From Stenotrophomonas rhizophila (lineage in GTDB: Bacteria > Pseudomonadota > Gammaproteobacteria > Xanthomonadales > Xanthomonadaceae): 64,000 nucleotides of DNA. Under the pieces are notes generated by a model. It was given only the letters and a program-made list of their open reading frames with translations. It made no database searches and was not told the DNA's origin. How positions within the stretch are numbered: position 1 is the stretch's first letter; the number at the start of each line of letters is the position of its first letter. The DNA is taken from the NCBI RefSeq assembly GCF_003651185.1, contig NZ_RCDC01000004.1:475868-539867 (forward strand). The letters run 5' to 3'. A program made the translations under genes and the position numbers. Below, in pieces: positions 28,676 to 38,375 of this stretch.

Positions 28676-29653
28676 TCAGGGACGCAGCAGCACCTTGCCG
28701 TTGCGGCCCGGCTCCAGGCTGGCCTTGGCGGCAGCGGCCACCTCGTCCAGACCGAACACGCCGTCCACCGGCAGGCTCAATCCACCGCGCGCGGCCAGCT
28801 GCAGCAGTTCGCCAACGAGGCGACGCTTGTCCTCCGGCGCCATGGCCTGGCTGACCCTGCTGCCCCAGAAGCCCTTCACCGTGGCCTGCTTGAAGATCAC
28901 ATCGCCCGAACTGAGCTGCATCGGCTCCCCGGTCATGGAGCCGAACGAGACCAGCGTGCCGCCATCGCCCAGCAGCGTCATCAGCTCGCTGCTGGCGCGT
29001 CCGCCAACCGAATCCACGGCGGCGGCGATCGAGGCCTTGCCGACCTTGGCCTGCACCTGGGCCATCCAGTCCGACTGCGCGGTGGAGATGGTGTGGTCGA
29101 TGCCGAGCTCAGCCATTTCTGCCACGCCGGCATCGCGCCGCACCAGGTTGATGCAGTGCACCCCACGCGCCTTGGCCAGCATCGCCAAGGCCTTGCCGAC
29201 CGCGCCATTGGCCGCGTTCTGGAGGATCCACTGGCCCTCCTTCACCTGCAGGAATTCCAGCAGCATCAGGGCACTGAGCGGCATGGCGATGAGCTGCGCG
29301 GCGGTGTTGTCATCGATGCTGTCCGGCATGGGGATGACCATGCGCGCCGGCGCGATGAAGGACTCGGCCCAGGTCCCATGCACCGAGGCAGCGCTGACCC
29401 GCTGGCCGATCTTCAGGCCCTCGACGCCCTCGCCCAGCGCCTCGATCACGCCGGTGCCTTCGCTGCCGCCGACCGCAGGCAGCTCGGGCTTGTAGCCGTA
29501 CTGGCCACGCACGGTCCACAGGTCGTGGTTGTGGATGGGCGCCAGCACGGTGCGGATCCGCACCTCACCGGCCGCGGGGGTCGGCTGCGGCACATCGCCG
29601 CCGTGCAGGACCTGGGTCGGATCGCCAAAGGCGGTATGGATGGCAGCGCGCAT
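28676..29653 (-). CDS. Zinc-free MDR family oxidoreductase (enoyl reductase/quinone oxidoreductase-like)
   Basis: 325 residues. An N-terminal GroES-like domain (LAPIHNHDLWTVRGQYGYKPELPAVGGSEGTGVIEALGEGVEG) is followed by a nucleotide-binding domain (ILQNAANGAVGKALAMLAKARGVHCINLVRR). The HNHDLW and NAANGAVG segments are like the trans-2-enoyl-CoA reductase (ETR/MECR) branch of medium-chain reductases. The structural and catalytic zinc Cys residues of alcohol dehydrogenases are absent. Function is limited to NADPH-dependent reduction of an unknown enone. It lies 52 bp after the TspO-like gene on the same strand, possibly an operon. Confidence 0.82.
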   Translation of the reverse strand: MRAAIHTAFGDPTQVLHGGDVPQPTPAAGEVRIRTVLAPIHNHDLWTVRGQYGYKPELPAVGGSEGTGVIEALGEGVEGLKIGQRVSAASVHGTWAESFIAPARMVIPMPDSIDDNTAAQLIAMPLSALMLLEFLQVKEGQWILQNAANGAVGKALAMLAKARGVHCINLVRRDAGVAEMAELGIDHTISTAQSDWMAQVQAKVGKASIAAAVDSVGGRASSELMTLLGDGGTLVSFGSMTGEPMQLSSGDVIFKQATVKGFWGSRVSQAMAPEDKRRLVGELLQLAARGGLSLPVDGVFGLDEVAAAAKASLEPGRNGKVLLRP

Positions 29654-29705
29654 CAGCCGCGCTCCTTCATCACGATGTTCATGGGGGTGTCTCCTGCAGA
29701 AGGAA

Positions 29706-30476
29706 TCAACGGCGATGACGGTGGGCGGCGGCGATCGCGCGCGGCTGGCGGTATGCGCGTACGCGCAGCCAGACCGTCTGGATCACCACGATGATGATCA
29801 GCACCAGCGCCAGGGTGGCGATGTTGGCCGCGCCCGGCAGGTCCCAGCCGGACTGTTTGACGTACATGCCGGCCAGCGCCCAGATGACGGCGGCTGGATA
29901 GGCGAAATGCCCGCGAAGCAGCTGGTTGACCACCAGCACCAGCAGCGTGGCCAGGACCAGCAGCACCAGGCTCCAGCCGAGCATGTTGTCGGTCGGCAGC
30001 CAGCCGTAGGCGACGATCACCTGGGCGGTATTGAGGTAGGCCGCCAACGACAGCCAGCCGGCGTGCAGCCCGAGCGGGTACGCCGCCCAGGCACGCTGCC
30101 CGCCCGGGGCGGTGATCGGCGAGGCGCGGTAGGCGGCCACGATCAGGCAGAGCAAGGCAGCCCAGATGATGGCCAGCGACGGCAGGAACCACTGGTTGGA
30201 GAACACCGGCATCCAGGCGGCGGTCAGCGCGAAGCCGGCCGCGGCCCAGGGGCGGACCCCGATGATGTCCGGCTTGCGCAGGCGCAGCTGCCAGAACCCG
30301 AACAGCACATCCCACAGGAAGATCAGGCCCCAGATCGCGAAGGCGTACCCGGCAGCGACCAGCAACGTGGGGTACTGGTCGGAGACTGCACCGTTGGTCG
30401 GGCCGAACATGCCGGTCTGTGAGAACCACGCCACCACGGGCATGGCCAAGGCGGCCAACAACACGATCCAACGCAT
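29706..30476 (-). CDS. TspO/MBR-like tryptophan-rich membrane protein
   Basis: 256 residues with about eight hydrophobic segments from residue 1 on (MRWIVLLAALAMPVVAWF). Segments such as YAFAIWGLIFLWDVLFGFWQL and NQWFLPSLAIIWAALLCLIV resemble the tryptophan-rich sensory protein family, but the protein is longer than a five-helix TspO and the porphyrin-binding pattern is not clear. The ATG at 30476 starts exactly at the first helix. It is divergent from mntH, 110 bp away, and could be affected by the same MntR-like site. Role unknown. Confidence 0.65.
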   Translation of the reverse strand: MRWIVLLAALAMPVVAWFSQTGMFGPTNGAVSDQYPTLLVAAGYAFAIWGLIFLWDVLFGFWQLRLRKPDIIGVRPWAAAGFALTAAWMPVFSNQWFLPSLAIIWAALLCLIVAAYRASPITAPGGQRAWAAYPLGLHAGWLSLAAYLNTAQVIVAYGWLPTDNMLGWSLVLLVLATLLVLVVNQLLRGHFAYPAAVIWALAGMYVKQSGWDLPGAANIATLALVLIIIVVIQTVWLRVRAYRQPRAIAAAHRHRR

Positions 30477-30560
30477 GCACCCACTCCAGCTGAAAAGAGC
30501 GGTGACGATACGCGGTTCAGGGTTAAGGCGTTGGGATGCCTCAGATTGCAAAGCCTTACT

Positions 30561-30580
30561 AACATAGCCTCTGCTATATT
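30561..30580. promoter_or_regulatory. MntR-type operator overlapping the mntH promoter
   Basis: AACATAGCCTCTGCTATATT has 8-bp arms with one mismatch around CTCT and is very close to the enterobacterial MntR box (AACATAGC-N4-GCTATGTT). TATATT at its right end may be the -10 element, so bound MntR would block the promoter. It ends six bases before the GTG used as mntH start. Confidence 0.75.
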
Positions 30581-30586
30581 GCGGCC

Positions 30587-31933
30587 GTGGACAGTCAACG
30601 CCGCCCCGAGAGCTCCCCCGCCTGGCCGTCGTCGGCCGGGCATACGCCCAGCCTGGGCGAGATGAACGCCAGCGTCGCGGTGCCTACGGGTGGACATTGG
30701 TGGTTCCGCCTGCTGGCCTTCCTCGGCCCGGGCTACATGATTTCGGTCGGCTACATGGACCCCGGCAACTGGGCCACCGATATCGCGGGCGGTGCGCAGT
30801 TCGGCTATCTGCTGCTCTCGGTGATCCTGCTCTCCAACCTGATGGCCATCGTGCTGCAGGGGCTCTCGGCACGCCTGGGCATCGCGACCGGGCGTGATCT
30901 GGCGCAGGCCTGCCGCGATCATTACTCGCGTCCGGTCAACCTGGGGCTGTGGCTGCTGTGCGAGATCGCGATCATCGCCTGCGACCTGGCCGAGGTGATC
31001 GGCACCGCGATCGCATTGAAGCTGCTGTTCGGCATCCCGCTGCTGGCCGGCGCGATCATCACGGCGGTAGACGTGGTGCTGGTGCTGCTGCTGATGAACC
31101 GCGGCTTCCGCGCCCTGGAGGCGTTCGTGATCGCGCTGCTGCTGGTGATTTTCGGTTGCTTTGCGATCCAGATGATCATCGCTGCGCCGCCGCTGCAGGC
31201 GGTGCTCGCCGGGTTCATTCCGCACGCGCAGGTGGTGACCGACCCCAAGGCGCTGTACCTGGCGATCGGCATCATCGGTGCCACCGTGATGCCGCACAAT
31301 CTGTACCTGCACTCCTCCATCGTGCAGACCCGCGCTTATCCGCGCACCGATGCCGGACGCCGCAGTGCGCTGCGATGGGCGGTGACGGACAGCACCATCG
31401 CGTTGATGCTCGCGCTGTTCATCAATGCCTCGATCCTGATCCTGGCCGCCGCCGTGTTCCATGCGCAGGGCCGTACCGACGTGCAGGAGATCGAGCAGGC
31501 GTATGAGCTGCTGGCGCCGATGCTCGGCGTCGGGCTGGCCTCGACCCTGTTCGCGGTCGCCCTGCTCGCCTCGGGCATCAACTCCACCGTGACGGCGACG
31601 CTGGCCGGCCAGATCGTGATGGAGGGTTTCCTGCGCCTGCGGATCGCCCCGTGGGCACGGCGCTTGATCACCCGCGGCATCGCGATCGTGCCGGTGGTGG
31701 TGGTCACCGCGATCTATGGCGAGCAAGGCACCGCGCGATTGCTGGTGCTGAGCCAGGTACTGCTCTCGATGCAGCTGCCGTTCGCGGTGGTGCCGCTGGT
31801 GCGGTTCGTCTCGGACAAGGCCAAGATGGGGGCGCTGGTGGCGCCACGCTGGCTGATCGTGCTGTCGTGGCTGATCGGCGGGTTGATCATCGTGTTGAAC
31901 GTGAAACTTCTCGTGGATGTGTGGCGGGGCTGA
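30587..31933 (+). CDS. mntH: Nramp family Mn2+/H+ symporter
   Basis: 448 residues with eleven or more membrane helices. The two unwound metal-binding helices are present: [11 protein letters not shown] (DPGNW at 58-62) and [13 protein letters not shown] (MPHN at 235-238), with the Met typical of Mn-selective transporters. The start is GTG 30587, with no visible ribosome-binding site and only six bases after the MntR-like box, so translation may be leaderless. ATG 30662 (residue 26) is an alternative, but the segment [12 protein letters not shown] before the first helix looks like part of family members. The family imports manganese, and also iron, with protons. The regulator gene is not in the window. 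Confidence 0.9.
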   Translation: MDSQRRPESSPAWPSSAGHTPSLGEMNASVAVPTGGHWWFRLLAFLGPGYMISVGYMDPGNWATDIAGGAQFGYLLLSVILLSNLMAIVLQGLSARLGIATGRDLAQACRDHYSRPVNLGLWLLCEIAIIACDLAEVIGTAIALKLLFGIPLLAGAIITAVDVVLVLLLMNRGFRALEAFVIALLLVIFGCFAIQMIIAAPPLQAVLAGFIPHAQVVTDPKALYLAIGIIGATVMPHNLYLHSSIVQTRAYPRTDAGRRSALRWAVTDSTIALMLALFINASILILAAAVFHAQGRTDVQEIEQAYELLAPMLGVGLASTLFAVALLASGINSTVTATLAGQIVMEGFLRLRIAPWARRLITRGIAIVPVVVVTAIYGEQGTARLLVLSQVLLSMQLPFAVVPLVRFVSDKAKMGALVAPRWLIVLSWLIGGLIIVLNVKLLVDVWRG

Positions 31934-31943
31934 GCGGTGGCAC

Positions 31944-31974
31944 TTGACCTCAACGTTGGTTGAGGTGGCACAGT
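31944..31974 (+). promoter_or_regulatory. MerR-type promoter with SoxR-like box before the methyltransferase gene
   Basis: A -35 TTGACC (31944-31949) and a weak -10 CACAGT (31969-31974) are separated by 19 bp, the stretched spacing of MerR-family promoters. The spacer holds CCTCAACGTTGGTTGAGG (31948-31965), whose outer six bases on each side equal the SoxR consensus CCTCAA...TTGAGG with the same 6-bp centre length. Confidence 0.6.
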
Positions 31975-32017
31975 GCAGCCTCCTTATTCCACTGGCAACG
32001 CCAGATCGAGCCCTGCA

Positions 32018-32851
32018 ATGACCGACACCTCGCAGCACGCGTTATGGAATGGCCCGGCCGGTGAGGCCTGGGTGGAGGCGCAGCGCATCCTCGATCAGAT
32101 GTTCGCACCGCTGGCCACTCACCTGCTCGATGCCATCGCGCCGGGTACCGATGCCCAGGTGCTGGATGTGGGCTGCGGGACCGGCGCGGTGGCGCTGGCC
32201 ATTGCCGGGCGGCTGGGTCCGGAGGCACACGTCACCGGGGTCGACATCTCGGCCCCGATGCTCGCCTTGGCGCGTGAACGCGCGCAGCGCGCCGGGCTGG
32301 CAGTGGACTTCATCGTCGCCGATGCGCAGCAGCATGCGTTCGCACCCGGGAGTCTGGACCGGATCGTGTCGCGCTTTGGCGTGATGTTCTTCGATGACCC
32401 GGTGCAGGCCTTCGGTCAGTTGCAGCGCGCCGCCAAACGCGGCGGCGTGCTGCAGGCGCTGGCCTGGCGCGGTCCGGACGAGAACGCGTTCATGACCACC
32501 GCCGAGCGCGCCGCGGCACCCTGGCTGAGCTTGCCACCTCGCCAGCCCGGGGCACCGGGTCAGTTTGCGTTTGCCGACCAGGCCCGGGTCGAGCAGATCC
32601 TGAGGGACGGCGGCTGGGAGGATATCGAGCTGCTGCAGCTGGATGTGGTGTGCCGCATCGACCGTTCGGATCTGGCGACCTACGTCTCGCTGCTCGGACC
32701 GGTCGGGAGCGCGCTGCGCAATGACGACCTTGCTGCGGACGTCCGAACGCAGGTGATCGACGCGGTGCTGCGTGCGTTCGAGCCGTTCGTCGACGCCGAT
32801 TCAGTGACGTTCACTGCTGCCTGCTGGGACGTGCGCGCCCGCGCGTGGTGA
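32018..32851 (+). CDS. Class I SAM-dependent methyltransferase
   Basis: 277 residues. Seven-beta-strand Rossmann methyltransferase: motif I VLDVGCGTGAVALAIA with the acidic residue at the end of strand 2 in VTGVDISAPMLALAR, then IVADAQQHAF and IVSRFGVMFFDDPVQAFGQLQRAAKRGG. The N-terminus ALWNGPAGEAWVEAQRILDQMFAPLATHLLDAI is like the small-molecule methyltransferases related to UbiE. The substrate is not evident. The start at 32018 is preferred over an in-frame ATG 45 bases upstream because MTDTSQHALWNG matches the usual N-terminus. Its promoter carries a SoxR-like site, so it may respond to redox-cycling compounds. Confidence 0.82.
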   Translation: MTDTSQHALWNGPAGEAWVEAQRILDQMFAPLATHLLDAIAPGTDAQVLDVGCGTGAVALAIAGRLGPEAHVTGVDISAPMLALARERAQRAGLAVDFIVADAQQHAFAPGSLDRIVSRFGVMFFDDPVQAFGQLQRAAKRGGVLQALAWRGPDENAFMTTAERAAAPWLSLPPRQPGAPGQFAFADQARVEQILRDGGWEDIELLQLDVVCRIDRSDLATYVSLLGPVGSALRNDDLAADVRTQVIDAVLRAFEPFVDADSVTFTAACWDVRARAW

Positions 32852-32897
32852 CGGCCGGCCGGATCCACGCCCTGCGCGGACGCCAGCTTCGGACTGT

Positions 32898-34385
32898 CTA
32901 GCGCCTGGCCATCAGCGTGCTGGTCAGCAGCATCGCTACCAGCGCCATCGCCGCTGCGGTCACGAATGCATACGCGGCACCATCGGCATACGCCTGGCGC
33001 GCCAGCAGTGTCAGGGTGTCGTGTGCCGCCCCGGACACGGACAGCTCGCCGACCACCACGCGCTCGATCAGCGCCGGCGACCCTGTCTGCCCTGCCTCGC
33101 TCAGCGCCCCGCGGGCGGCGTCGCGTACGTGGCTGGACAACACCGCGCCCAGCGTGGCGAACCCGATCAGGATGCCGGAGAAGCGCGCGGTGGTGCTGAT
33201 GCCGGAGGCCATGCCGGCGCGGTCCGGCGGGATCACGCTCATGATGGCCTTCTGTGTTTCGCCGTTGAGCAGGCCACCGCCACTGCCGAGCACGGCCATC
33301 GCCAACAGCAGACCGGAATCGCTGTGTTGCCACAGCGCCAACGCGATGCCCAGGTTGCCGATCACGGCAACGCCCAGGCCCAGCGCCAGGATCCGACCGG
33401 GCGCCCACCGCGTCCCCAGCCGGCGCCCCGCGAACGGGAGCAGCAGCATCGCCAGCGCGAACGGCAGCATGTGCATGCCGGCCTGCAGCACGCTGTCACC
33501 GCGGGCGTTCTGCAGCAACAACGGCAGCAACGAGGCCATCACCTGCACGCAGGCGGCGTAGGCGAACATCGCCAGCACCGCGCCCACCAGTGCAGGCGCA
33601 CGGAACAGGCGCAGATCCAGCATGGGCTGGGCACGGCGCTGCTCGACCACGATGAAGCCCGCGCCCAACGCGGTGCCGGCCAGCAGCCACGGCAGCACCG
33701 CGGCACTGCCCCAGCCCTCCACGGGGCCACGGATCAGCGCCCAGGTCCAGGACAGCATGCTGCCGGCGAACAGCAGCACGCCCGGCACATCGATGCGGCG
33801 GCTGACCGGATCGCGCGACTCGGGCACGAAGGCCCAGCTCAGGCTCGCCAGCAGCAGGCACAGCGGAAGATTGATATGGAAGGCCCAGCGCCAGCCAAAC
33901 CAGGTGGCGATAGCGCCGCCGATCAGTGGTGCGAGCACCATGGTCAGGCCCATGATCGCGCCCCAGATCGCCCACGCGCGCGCGCGTGATGTCGGGGTCT
34001 GGTGCGCATGGCCGATCAGCGACAGCGCTGGCGCCAGCATGAAGGCTGCGGCCGCCCCCTGCCCGGCCCGTGCCAGGTACAAGGCCATGGCGGTGCCGGC
34101 GATACCGCACGCGACCGAGGTCAGCGCGAACAGGCTCAGGCCGATCAGGAACAGGCGTCGACGCCCGATCCGGTCGGCCAGGGTGCCGGCGGGCAGCAGC
34201 AGCGAGGCGAAGCACAGCACATAGGCACTGACCACCCATTCGATGTCTGCGAACGAGGCCGACAGATCGCGGGCGATGGTCGGCAGGACCACGCCGACCA
34301 CGTTGGTATCGAGCACGGTGAGCGCACAGCCAGCCGAGCCGAGCAGCAGGACGAAGTCCGCGCGGTCCGCGCCGGCCCGGCTCAT
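32898..34385 (-). CDS. MFS transporter, DHA2 (EmrB/QacA) type
   Basis: 495 residues, about fourteen helices. The DHA2 signature is visible: LDTNVVGVVLPTIARDLSASFADIEWVVSAYVLCFASLLLPAGTLADRIGRRR (motif A in LADRIGRRR). Its ATG overlaps the stop of the SCO gene by four bases (34382-34385), so it is the last gene of the cyo-PCuAC-SCO cluster and translationally coupled. Typical substrates are drugs or other hydrophobic compounds; the cluster raises the possibility of a link to copper or cofactor handling, which is only an inference. Confidence 0.83.
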   Translation of the reverse strand: MSRAGADRADFVLLLGSAGCALTVLDTNVVGVVLPTIARDLSASFADIEWVVSAYVLCFASLLLPAGTLADRIGRRRLFLIGLSLFALTSVACGIAGTAMALYLARAGQGAAAAFMLAPALSLIGHAHQTPTSRARAWAIWGAIMGLTMVLAPLIGGAIATWFGWRWAFHINLPLCLLLASLSWAFVPESRDPVSRRIDVPGVLLFAGSMLSWTWALIRGPVEGWGSAAVLPWLLAGTALGAGFIVVEQRRAQPMLDLRLFRAPALVGAVLAMFAYAACVQVMASLLPLLLQNARGDSVLQAGMHMLPFALAMLLLPFAGRRLGTRWAPGRILALGLGVAVIGNLGIALALWQHSDSGLLLAMAVLGSGGGLLNGETQKAIMSVIPPDRAGMASGISTTARFSGILIGFATLGAVLSSHVRDAARGALSEAGQTGSPALIERVVVGELSVSGAAHDTLTLLARQAYADGAAYAFVTAAAMALVAMLLTSTLMARR

Positions 34386-34963
34386 GGCCGCGCGATCCCT
34401 CCCGCCACCGCCAGCCGCACGCGCAGCTTCTCGACGATGTCCCGTTCGTTCATTGCATAGCCGTAGACATCCTGCAGCTGCCCGTCAGCGCCGAGCAGGA
34501 ACCACGAGGCGGTGTGCTCGAAGGTGGCCATGTCGCCCTCACCCACGCGCCGGTAGCTCACGCCCAGGCTTTCGGCAATGGCGCGGGTACCGGGTTCGTC
34601 AGCGGCGAGGCCCAGGAACGTGGTATCGAAGGCCGCCAGATACTCGCGCAGGTGCGCAGGCGTATCGCGCTGCGGATCGACGGTGACGAAGGCCACCTGC
34701 AGCTGCGCTGCCGCCGGGCCCAGCAGCTGCTTGATCTGAACCGCCTTGACCAGGCTCAGCGGGCACACTTCGGGGCAATGGGTGAAGCCGAAGAACAGCA
34801 GGGTCGGCTTGCCCTGCAGATCGCGAATGGCGAGCGTGCGCCCGTCGCTGCTCTCAAACTTGACCGCCCCCAGTGCCGCCTGGCCCATCACCGGCGCCTG
34901 GCCGTCGGCGCAGCCGCCCAGCAGCGCCAGCGTGAGCAGGCCCGCCGCTGCCCAGCGCGTCAC
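34382..34963 (-). CDS. SCO family copper-binding lipoprotein (Sco1/SenC)
   Basis: 193 residues. Lipoprotein signal with lipobox LGGC (Cys18); a thioredoxin-like fold with the copper-binding CxxxC (THCPEVCP, Cys63 and Cys67) and the conserved distal His (His150 in FEHTASW). SCO proteins deliver copper or act as thiol reductases in oxidase assembly from the periplasmic face. Its ATG overlaps the stop of the PCuAC gene by four bases. A Sco protein in a bo3-type operon is notable, since bo3 oxidase has no CuA site. Confidence 0.88.
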   Translation of the reverse strand: MTRWAAAGLLTLALLGGCADGQAPVMGQAALGAVKFESSDGRTLAIRDLQGKPTLLFFGFTHCPEVCPLSLVKAVQIKQLLGPAAAQLQVAFVTVDPQRDTPAHLREYLAAFDTTFLGLAADEPGTRAIAESLGVSYRRVGEGDMATFEHTASWFLLGADGQLQDVYGYAMNERDIVEKLRVRLAVAGGIARP

Positions 34964-35442
34964 TTCACCGCCCCGTGCGACACCAGGCCATCGCGCACAC
35001 TGAACTCCACCACCTGCGCCGCGCTGCGGGCAAACTGCAGCGTCACCCGCACCGTCTGGCCGGCCGACACCGGCCGCTTCGGCTTCAGCAGCATCAGGTG
35101 GTAGCCACCGGGCTGCAGCGCGACGGTCTGGCCCTCCGGCAAGGCCAGGCCATCGGGCAGCGCTTCCATGCGCATCACTTCCCCGTCCATGCGCATGGCA
35201 TGGATCTGCACCTCGGCAAACGCCGGGGACGCGGCCGACAGCAGCCGGTCCTCGCCGCCGCCGTTATGCAGCTGCACATACCCGGCCGCCACGTGCGCCG
35301 CCGGCGGTGGCAGGCGCACCCACGCATCGCTGACCGACACCGTTGCCGCGGTGTGGGCCTGCGCGGCCGCAGCCACCACCGGCATCACGGAACACGTCAA
35401 CAGCAGCCCGGCAGCCAGGACACCCGAGCGTGACCAGCTCAT
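34960..35442 (-). CDS. PCu(A)C-type periplasmic copper chaperone
   Basis: 160 residues. Signal peptide about 1-28 (MSWSRSGVLAAGLLLTCSVMPVVAAAA), then a cupredoxin-like domain with WVRLPPPAAHVAAGYVQLHN, the Met-rich IHAMRMDGEVMRMEAL and GGYHLMLLKPKRP, which supply the His/Met Cu(I) ligands of the family. The ATG overlaps the end of cyoD by four bases. With the SCO protein it should donate copper to an oxidase, here most simply CuB of the adjacent CyoB. Confidence 0.87.
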   Translation of the reverse strand: MSWSRSGVLAAGLLLTCSVMPVVAAAAQAHTAATVSVSDAWVRLPPPAAHVAAGYVQLHNGGGEDRLLSAASPAFAEVQIHAMRMDGEVMRMEALPDGLALPEGQTVALQPGGYHLMLLKPKRPVSAGQTVRVTLQFARSAAQVVEFSVRDGLVSHGAVK

Positions 35443-35762
35443 GGCGCGGCCGACATCTGCATCGGCATCATGTTGAGGTTGGCGTTGTGCATCACCCACA
35501 GCGAACCGGCCACCACGATGGCGATCAGGAACGCGGTGCACAGGAAGATGCCGGTGTTCTCGCGCTGGCTGCGCCCTGCCCCGATATGCAGGAACAGCAC
35601 CAACTGGGCGACCAGCTGCACCACGCACAGCACCACGATGGCGGTCAGCCGCAGCGGCTGCGGCACCAGATCGGTCATGACCACGCCGAACGAGGCGCCG
35701 GTGAGCACCAGGCACAGCAGCAGGCCGAGGATGTAGCCCTTCAGAGTGGCGTGGCCGCTCAT
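35439..35762 (-). CDS. cyoD: Cytochrome bo3 ubiquinol oxidase subunit IV
   Basis: 107 residues with three membrane helices. The family pattern is [43 protein letters not shown] and IVVAGSLWVMHNANLNMMP. It overlaps cyoC by four bases at its start and the PCuAC gene by four at its end. Subunit IV assists assembly of the oxidase and CuB binding in the inner membrane. No cyoE (haem O synthase) gene follows, unlike in Escherichia coli. Confidence 0.9.
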   Translation of the reverse strand: MSGHATLKGYILGLLLCLVLTGASFGVVMTDLVPQPLRLTAIVVLCVVQLVAQLVLFLHIGAGRSQRENTGIFLCTAFLIAIVVAGSLWVMHNANLNMMPMQMSAAP

Positions 35763-36397
35763 ACAAACTCCCTCAGGTAGACGAAGGTGAACACACAGAT
35801 CCAGATCAGATCCAGGAAGTGCCAGAACTGGCTCAGGCAGGCCAGGCGGCGCCGCACGATGCCGTCCAGGCCGAACGTCAGCACCTGGTGGATCATGATC
35901 GCGAGCCACAGCAGGCCGAAGGTGACGTGCAGGCCGTGGGTGGCCACCAGCGTGAAGTACGCCGAGAGGTAGGCACTCACATCCGGGGTGGCGCCTTCAT
36001 GGATCAGCTCGGCGAACTCATACAGCTCCATGCCGATGAAGACCGCACCGAGCACGCCGGTCACGGCCAGCCAGCCCACCACCTGGTTGCGTTTGCCGGC
36101 CTGCATGCCGAGCATCGCCAGGCCGAAGGTGAAGCTGCTCAGCAGCAGCACCACCGTTTCGGAGAGCACGAAGCCGAGCTTGAACAGTTCCTTGCCGCTG
36201 GGGCCATCGGCCGTTCCGTTGAGCAGCACGCCGAAGGTGGCGAACAGCACCGCGAAGATCAGGCAGTCGCCCATCAGGTACATCCAGAACCCGACGACGG
36301 TCTTGTTGCCGTCGTCGTGGTGCTCGTGGGCGTGGTCGTGATGACCGGCCGCGAGCTGCCCGTGCTGCGTGGCAGCGGTCAGGGTATCGCCGCTCAT
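35759..36397 (-). CDS. cyoC: Cytochrome bo3 ubiquinol oxidase subunit III
   Basis: 212 residues. A His-rich N-terminal stretch ([14 protein letters not shown], 18-31) precedes five membrane helices with the subunit III pattern ([52 protein letters not shown]). The His-rich part is a possible metal-binding tail. It is coupled by 4-bp overlaps to cyoB and cyoD. Confidence 0.92.
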   Translation of the reverse strand: MSGDTLTAATQHGQLAAGHHDHAHEHHDDGNKTVVGFWMYLMGDCLIFAVLFATFGVLLNGTADGPSGKELFKLGFVLSETVVLLLSSFTFGLAMLGMQAGKRNQVVGWLAVTGVLGAVFIGMELYEFAELIHEGATPDVSAYLSAYFTLVATHGLHVTFGLLWLAIMIHQVLTFGLDGIVRRRLACLSQFWHFLDLIWICVFTFVYLREFV

Positions 36398-38373
36398 GCC
36401 TTGGCTCCTTCCATCTGCGCGAAGTGCGCCTCTTCGATGCGCTTCACCTCGGCGGCGGGCACGTAATAGTCCACATCACGGTCATACGAGCGCAGCACGA
36501 AGGTCGCGATCACACCGATCAGGCCGATGCCGGCCAGCGCCCACATGTGCCAGACCAGGGCGAAGCACAGCACCAGGCTGAACACCGAGATCACCACACC
36601 CGACGCGGTATTGCGCGGCATGTGGATGTCCTCGTAGGTGTCCTGGCGTTGCCAGGCCCGGCCGTGCTGCTTGTCGTCCCAATGCTGCTCCAGCGAGGTG
36701 ATCGCCGGCAGCGTGGCGAAGTTGTAGAACGGCGGTGGCGAGGACGTGGCCCACTCCAGGCTGCGCGCGTTCCACGGGTCGCCGGTGAGGTCCATGTTGG
36801 CCTTGCGGTCACGCACGCTGACATAGAACTGGATGAACATCGCGGCGATACCGGCGGCGATCACCAGCGCACCGATGGCGGCCACGATCAGCCACGGCTG
36901 GTAACCCTCCACCCCGTAGTGGTTCATGCGGCGGGTCATGCCCTTGAAGCCCAGCACGTACAGCGGCATGAAGGCCAGATAGAAGCCGACCAGCCAGCAC
37001 CAGAACGAAATCTTGCCCCAGCGCTCGTTGAGGGTGAAACCAAACGCCTTCGGGAACCAGAAGCTGATGCCGGCCAGGCAGCCGAACACCACGCCGCCGA
37101 TGATCACGTTATGGAAGTGCGCGATCAGGAACAGGCTGTTGTGCAGCACGAAATCCGCACCCGGGATCGCCAGCATCACGCCGGTCATGCCACCCAGCGC
37201 GAAGGTGACCATGAAGCCGATGGTCCACATCGTCGAGGAGTGGTAACGGATCCTGCCGCGGTACATGGTGAACAGCCAGTTGAACAGCTTCACCCCGGTG
37301 GGGATCGAGATGATGGAGGTCATGATGCCGAAGAAGGCATTGACGTTCGCACCCGAGCCCATGGTGAAGAAGTGGTGCAGCCACACGAAGAACGACAGGA
37401 TGCCGATCGACGAGGTGGCATAGACCATCGAGCGGTAGCCGAACAGCGGCTTGCCCGAGAACGTGGCGATGATCTCCGAGAACGCGCCGAAGCACGGCAG
37501 GATCAGCACGTAGACTTCCGGGTGGCCCCAGATCCAGATCAGGTTGACGTACATCATGGCGTTGCCGCCGGCGTCATTGGTGAAGAAATGCATCCCGAAA
37601 TAGCGATCCATGGTCAGCAGCGCCAGGGTCGCGGTCAGCACCGGGAAGATCGCCACGATCAGGATGTTGGTGATCAATGCGGTCCAGGTGAACACCGGCA
37701 TCTTCATCAGGTCCATGCCCGGCGCACGCATCTTGAGGATGGTGACGATGAAGTTCAGGCCGGTCAGCGTGGTGCCGATGCCGGAGACCTGCAATGACCA
37801 GATGTAGTAGTCCACGCCCACCGTGGGGCTGTACTCGATGCCGGACAGCGGCGGATACGCCACCCAGCCGGTCGCGGCGAAATCGCCGACGAACATCGAC
37901 AGCATCACCAGCACCGCGCCCACCGCCGACAGCCAGAAGCTGAGCGAGTTGACGAATGGGAATGCCACGTCGCGCGCGCCGATCTGCAGCGGCACCACGA
38001 TGTTCATCAGGCCCACGATGAGCGGCGTGGCCACGAAGAAGATCATGATCACGCCGTGCGCGGTGAAGATCTGGTCGTAGTGTTCCGGCGGCAGGTAGCC
38101 GGCGCTGTCATTGGCGGCGATGGCCTGCTGGGCACGCATCATCAGCGCATCGGCGAAGCCGCGCACCAGCATGACCAGGGCCAGGATGATGTACATCACG
38201 CCGATTTTCTTATGGTCCACCGAGGTGATCCACTCGGTCCAGAGGTAGCCCCACTTCTTGTAATACGTGATGGCCGCGACGATCGCCACACCCAGCAGCA
38301 GCGAGCCCACCAGCGCCGACATGATGATCGGGTCGTGGTAGGGAATCGCTTCGAGGTTCAACTTTCCAAGCAC
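36394..38373 (-). CDS. cyoB: Cytochrome bo3 ubiquinol oxidase subunit I
   Basis: 659 residues, close to the 663 of Escherichia coli CyoB and with the same numbering for key residues: His106 (haem b), His284 and Tyr288 in WGHPEVY (CuB and the cross-linked Tyr), His333 and His334 in LHHFFTMG (CuB). It reduces oxygen to water and pumps protons, taking electrons from ubiquinol. The start is GTG 38373: [16 protein letters not shown] aligns with the Escherichia coli N-terminus, GGAGA is well placed, and it follows the cyoA stop by two bases. An upstream ATG in this frame would run through the end of cyoA and is rejected. Confidence 0.95.
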   Translation of the reverse strand: MLGKLNLEAIPYHDPIIMSALVGSLLLGVAIVAAITYYKKWGYLWTEWITSVDHKKIGVMYIILALVMLVRGFADALMMRAQQAIAANDSAGYLPPEHYDQIFTAHGVIMIFFVATPLIVGLMNIVVPLQIGARDVAFPFVNSLSFWLSAVGAVLVMLSMFVGDFAATGWVAYPPLSGIEYSPTVGVDYYIWSLQVSGIGTTLTGLNFIVTILKMRAPGMDLMKMPVFTWTALITNILIVAIFPVLTATLALLTMDRYFGMHFFTNDAGGNAMMYVNLIWIWGHPEVYVLILPCFGAFSEIIATFSGKPLFGYRSMVYATSSIGILSFFVWLHHFFTMGSGANVNAFFGIMTSIISIPTGVKLFNWLFTMYRGRIRYHSSTMWTIGFMVTFALGGMTGVMLAIPGADFVLHNSLFLIAHFHNVIIGGVVFGCLAGISFWFPKAFGFTLNERWGKISFWCWLVGFYLAFMPLYVLGFKGMTRRMNHYGVEGYQPWLIVAAIGALVIAAGIAAMFIQFYVSVRDRKANMDLTGDPWNARSLEWATSSPPPFYNFATLPAITSLEQHWDDKQHGRAWQRQDTYEDIHMPRNTASGVVISVFSLVLCFALVWHMWALAGIGLIGVIATFVLRSYDRDVDYYVPAAEVKRIEEAHFAQMEGAKA

Positions 38374-38375
38374 AA

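Noticed and set aside
30477-32038. Minus-strand frame of more than 500 codons opposite mntH
   Set aside because: Gln/His/Arg-rich antisense of a membrane protein gene, with no family features.
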